A stretch of 7,278 nt of DNA from JBAYGJ01 sp041649335. GTDB taxonomy: Bacteria > Patescibacteriota > Patescibacteriia > UBA10025 > JAHIVO01. Positions 5,372-7,278 of this stretch are shown one piece after another. The stretch lies in NCBI GenBank assembly GCA_041649335.1, contig JBAZNF010000032.1, positions 1 through 7,278 on the forward strand, written 5' to 3'. Every line of letters begins with the position of its first letter. Within the stretch, counting starts at the first letter, position 1. The position numbers were made by a program, and so were the translations under genes. The notes under the pieces were generated by a model. That model made no database searches. It saw only the letters and a program-made list of their open reading frames with translations, and was not told the origin of the DNA.

Positions 5372-7278
5372 TTTTCACTAACGTTAGTAGTGCTTGGCGC
5401 TACTTTTTTTTATCTTCCTACCGCCCAGGCTGCCTACGGCGACGTGAACACGTTTACCGGCAAGATTTATGATGGCGACGGCGGCAGTCGGGTGGACGCG
5501 TACTTTGATTTTCCCGAAGACGTTGATATAGACACGTCGGGTAGTTTTTATATTGCCGACACGTATAACAACGTTGTCCGCATGATTAACACGTCGGGGA
5601 TCGTGTCCACATTGGCCGGTACCGGTTCATACGGCGACACGGTCGGCGCGGCCTCATCGGCTGAGTTCGCGTTGCCGAGGGGCGTTTCAGTGGCGTCTGA
5701 CGGTGCGGTCTATGTGGCGGATACGGCGAATAACAAAATAAAAAAAATCAGTGGCGGAGTGGTTACTACGTTAGTTTCATCGGGATTGAACGGTCCGGAA
5801 GGCGTGGAAGTTTACGGTTCGACAGTATATATAATGGATACCGGCAACAGTGCCATCAAGAGCGTGTCCACTTCCGGCGGTACGGTCAGTTTGGTTTCTG
5901 ACGGCGTCAACCATCCCAAGAAAGCGACTATTTCATCCGACGGGACGACATTGTATGTGGCTGATTCCGGCAGTTTCCGGGTGCTAGCTGTGAATACGGG
6001 AAACGGCGCAGTCAGCGTCATTGCCGGCTCGGGCACGGCGGGGTATACGGAAGGCGCCGGTACGACCGCCCAGTTCAATAACGTCTGGGGTGTGGCGCTG
6101 GACGGGACGACGTTGTATGTTTCCGACGGCAACGGCCTGACCGATTATATCAGAAAAATAGATTTAACGACCAATACGGCGTCATTGTTCGCCGAAGACG
6201 GCAGTATGGCTTCCATTAATTTTCCTTCCGGGTTGAAAGTGTATAACGGCAATGTCTATGTCGCGAATGCCGGGATCGGCACGATCCACCGCTTTCTGAC
6301 GACATTATCCGGTGATGAAGAAATTTTTGCCGGCATTGAAAGGTTCGGCAACCGCAATGGCGCGTCGTCAAGCGCGCTGTTCGGCCGTCCGTATGACATG
6401 GCTATGTCTACTAACCGGCAGTACATATATGTGGCTGATAATAATAAAATTCGGCGGATTACCCGCGCTACCGGTGAAACTGCCCAGGTAATCGGTTCGA
6501 GCGTTGACAATTACCGCGAAGGCGACGACGACCCGACGCATTACGCCGGTCCTGTCCGTTTTTCCACCATCCAGGGTATTGCCGTGAATTCCGGCGGGAA
6601 CCGGCTGTACGTCGTGGACCGGTGGAACAACCGGATCCGAGGAATTAATTTGGATACAGCATTACCGTACAGTTATTTAATTTCCGGCGCCGGCAACGTC
6701 AACTCGACCGGCACGACCGTGAACGGGTACCAGGAAGGCGTGAAGTGCGACGGACAGCTGGGTACCGGCGTCAGCGGGTGCGCGTATTTCCAGGCGCCCT
6801 CCGGGATTGCCATTGATCCGACGGATACCTATCTGTACGTGACGGATACCGGCAATAACCGGATCCGCAAGGTCCGCATTACGGACGGCCAGACCTGGCT
6901 CGTCGCGGGTTCAGGCGTAGCCGGATATGCCAACGGCACGGGCGCGGCTGCCCAATTCAACCGGCCGTTCGGCATCACCATTGATTCTACCGGCACGAAC
7001 TTGTATGTCGCGGATTCAAACAACAGCGCCATCAGGAAAATCGTCATCGCGACCGGGCAGGTAACTACTGTGGCTGGCACCGGCGCGGCCGGATACCGAG
7101 AGGCCATCGGCACACAGGCCGTGTTTTCATACCCGGAGTACGTCAAAATGGGATCGGACGGTTTGCTCTATGTAGCTGACACCGGTTCCATGCATATTCG
7201 TTTAATTGACCCAGCCACGGGCTTAACTAAACTCGTAGCTGGTTCGGGGAGTAGAGGATTTTTAAATGGGACCAGGAC
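5348..7278 (+). CDS. Secreted NHL-repeat beta-propeller protein (3' truncated)
   Basis: Only the first 643 codons are in the window; no stop is reached. A Sec signal peptide spans residues 1-28 (basic MKTSLIR, hydrophobic core, cleavage likely after AQA at 26-28), so the protein is exported. The rest is built of NHL-like repeats with the signature [VL]Y[VI]AD..NN.IRK[IV]. Eleven are visible, near residues 67, 121, 160, 202, 256, 303, 359, 419, 496, 552 and 607. Several end in a loop like AGTGxxGYxEGxGxxAxF, as in other bacterial NHL proteins. Repeats near 496-510 are closest to consensus. NHL propellers often have six blades, so at least two propellers are likely. Such proteins usually bind proteins, glycans or RNA rather than catalyse; no enzyme domain is seen. 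The only cysteines, Cys467 and Cys478, flank an insertion and could form a disulphide. The ATG has no recognisable Shine-Dalgarno sequence; the signal peptide beginning there supports it. Confidence 0.92.
   Translation, partial: MKTSLIRFFSLTLVVLGATFFYLPTAQAAYGDVNTFTGKIYDGDGGSRVDAYFDFPEDVDIDTSGSFYIADTYNNVVRMINTSGIVSTLAGTGSYGDTVGAASSAEFALPRGVSVASDGAVYVADTANNKIKKISGGVVTTLVSSGLNGPEGVEVYGSTVYIMDTGNSAIKSVSTSGGTVSLVSDGVNHPKKATISSDGTTLYVADSGSFRVLAVNTGNGAVSVIAGSGTAGYTEGAGTTAQFNNVWGVALDGTTLYVSDGNGLTDYIRKIDLTTNTASLFAEDGSMASINFPSGLKVYNGNVYVANAGIGTIHRFLTTLSGDEEIFAGIERFGNRNGASSSALFGRPYDMAMSTNRQYIYVADNNKIRRITRATGETAQVIGSSVDNYREGDDDPTHYAGPVRFSTIQGIAVNSGGNRLYVVDRWNNRIRGINLDTALPYSYLISGAGNVNSTGTTVNGYQEGVKCDGQLGTGVSGCAYFQAPSGIAIDPTDTYLYVTDTGNNRIRKVRITDGQTWLVAGSGVAGYANGTGAAAQFNRPFGITIDSTGTNLYVADSNNSAIRKIVIATGQVTTVAGTGAAGYREAIGTQAVFSYPEYVKMGSDGLLYVADTGSMHIRLIDPATGLTKLVAGSGSRGFLNGTR

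Noticed and set aside
5812..7146. Minus-strand frames rich in Pro/Val/Thr under the NHL gene
   Set aside because: Their repeating P-A-x-P-A-T pattern mirrors the NHL repeats on the other strand, so they are shadows.
1..7278. CRISPR arrays, tRNA or rRNA genes, insertion sequences, attachment sites
   Set aside because: Reading both strands showed no regularly spaced repeats, no tRNA-like cloverleaf, no rRNA motifs and no transposase or terminal inverted repeats.

Overview
The window (about half G+C) carries, all on the plus strand, the end of a DNA-uptake locus, a CsrA regulator, a two-gene operon of unknown function and the start of a secreted NHL-repeat protein. The ComEC channel part has SGFN where well-studied ComEC proteins usually have SG-x-H. 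Its metallo-beta-lactamase part is a separate gene. Dockerin-type and NHL-type surface proteins lie close by. Together these suggest an uncultivated bacterium, possibly of the Patescibacteria/CPR radiation. That placement is inference; the window holds no rRNA or marker gene.

Layout. Bases 1-833: C-terminal part of the ComEC competence domain, cut by the window edge. 830-1693: MBL-fold hydrolase coupled to it through an ATGA overlap. 1702-1730: extended -10 promoter, then csrA (1779-1967), then an intrinsic terminator (1987-2017). 1968-2293: a 326-base gene-free stretch with that terminator, a G-rich direct repeat, a near-consensus sigma70 promoter (TTGACA-17-TAGTAT) and a leader of about 200 bases rich in predicted RNA structure. 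2294-3361 and 3392-5179: an operon for an unrecognised soluble helical protein and an unrecognised polytopic membrane protein with a dockerin-like calcium-binding pair and a beta-rich C-terminal domain. 5201-5237: a very strong terminator. 5242-5270: a second extended -10 promoter. 5348 to the end: a secreted protein with at least 11 NHL-like repeats, open at the window edge.

How the parts fit. The ComEC pair would form the inner-membrane DNA import channel and its associated hydrolase. CsrA is a post-transcriptional regulator that binds GGA motifs in RNA leaders. The next transcript begins with a structured leader in which bases 2197-2211 can pair almost completely with the ribosome-binding site of the 2294 gene. 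This predicted Shine-Dalgarno-sequestering helix, together with the uncharacterised operon it precedes, is the most interesting signal in the window. All RNA structures were paired by eye and not computed.
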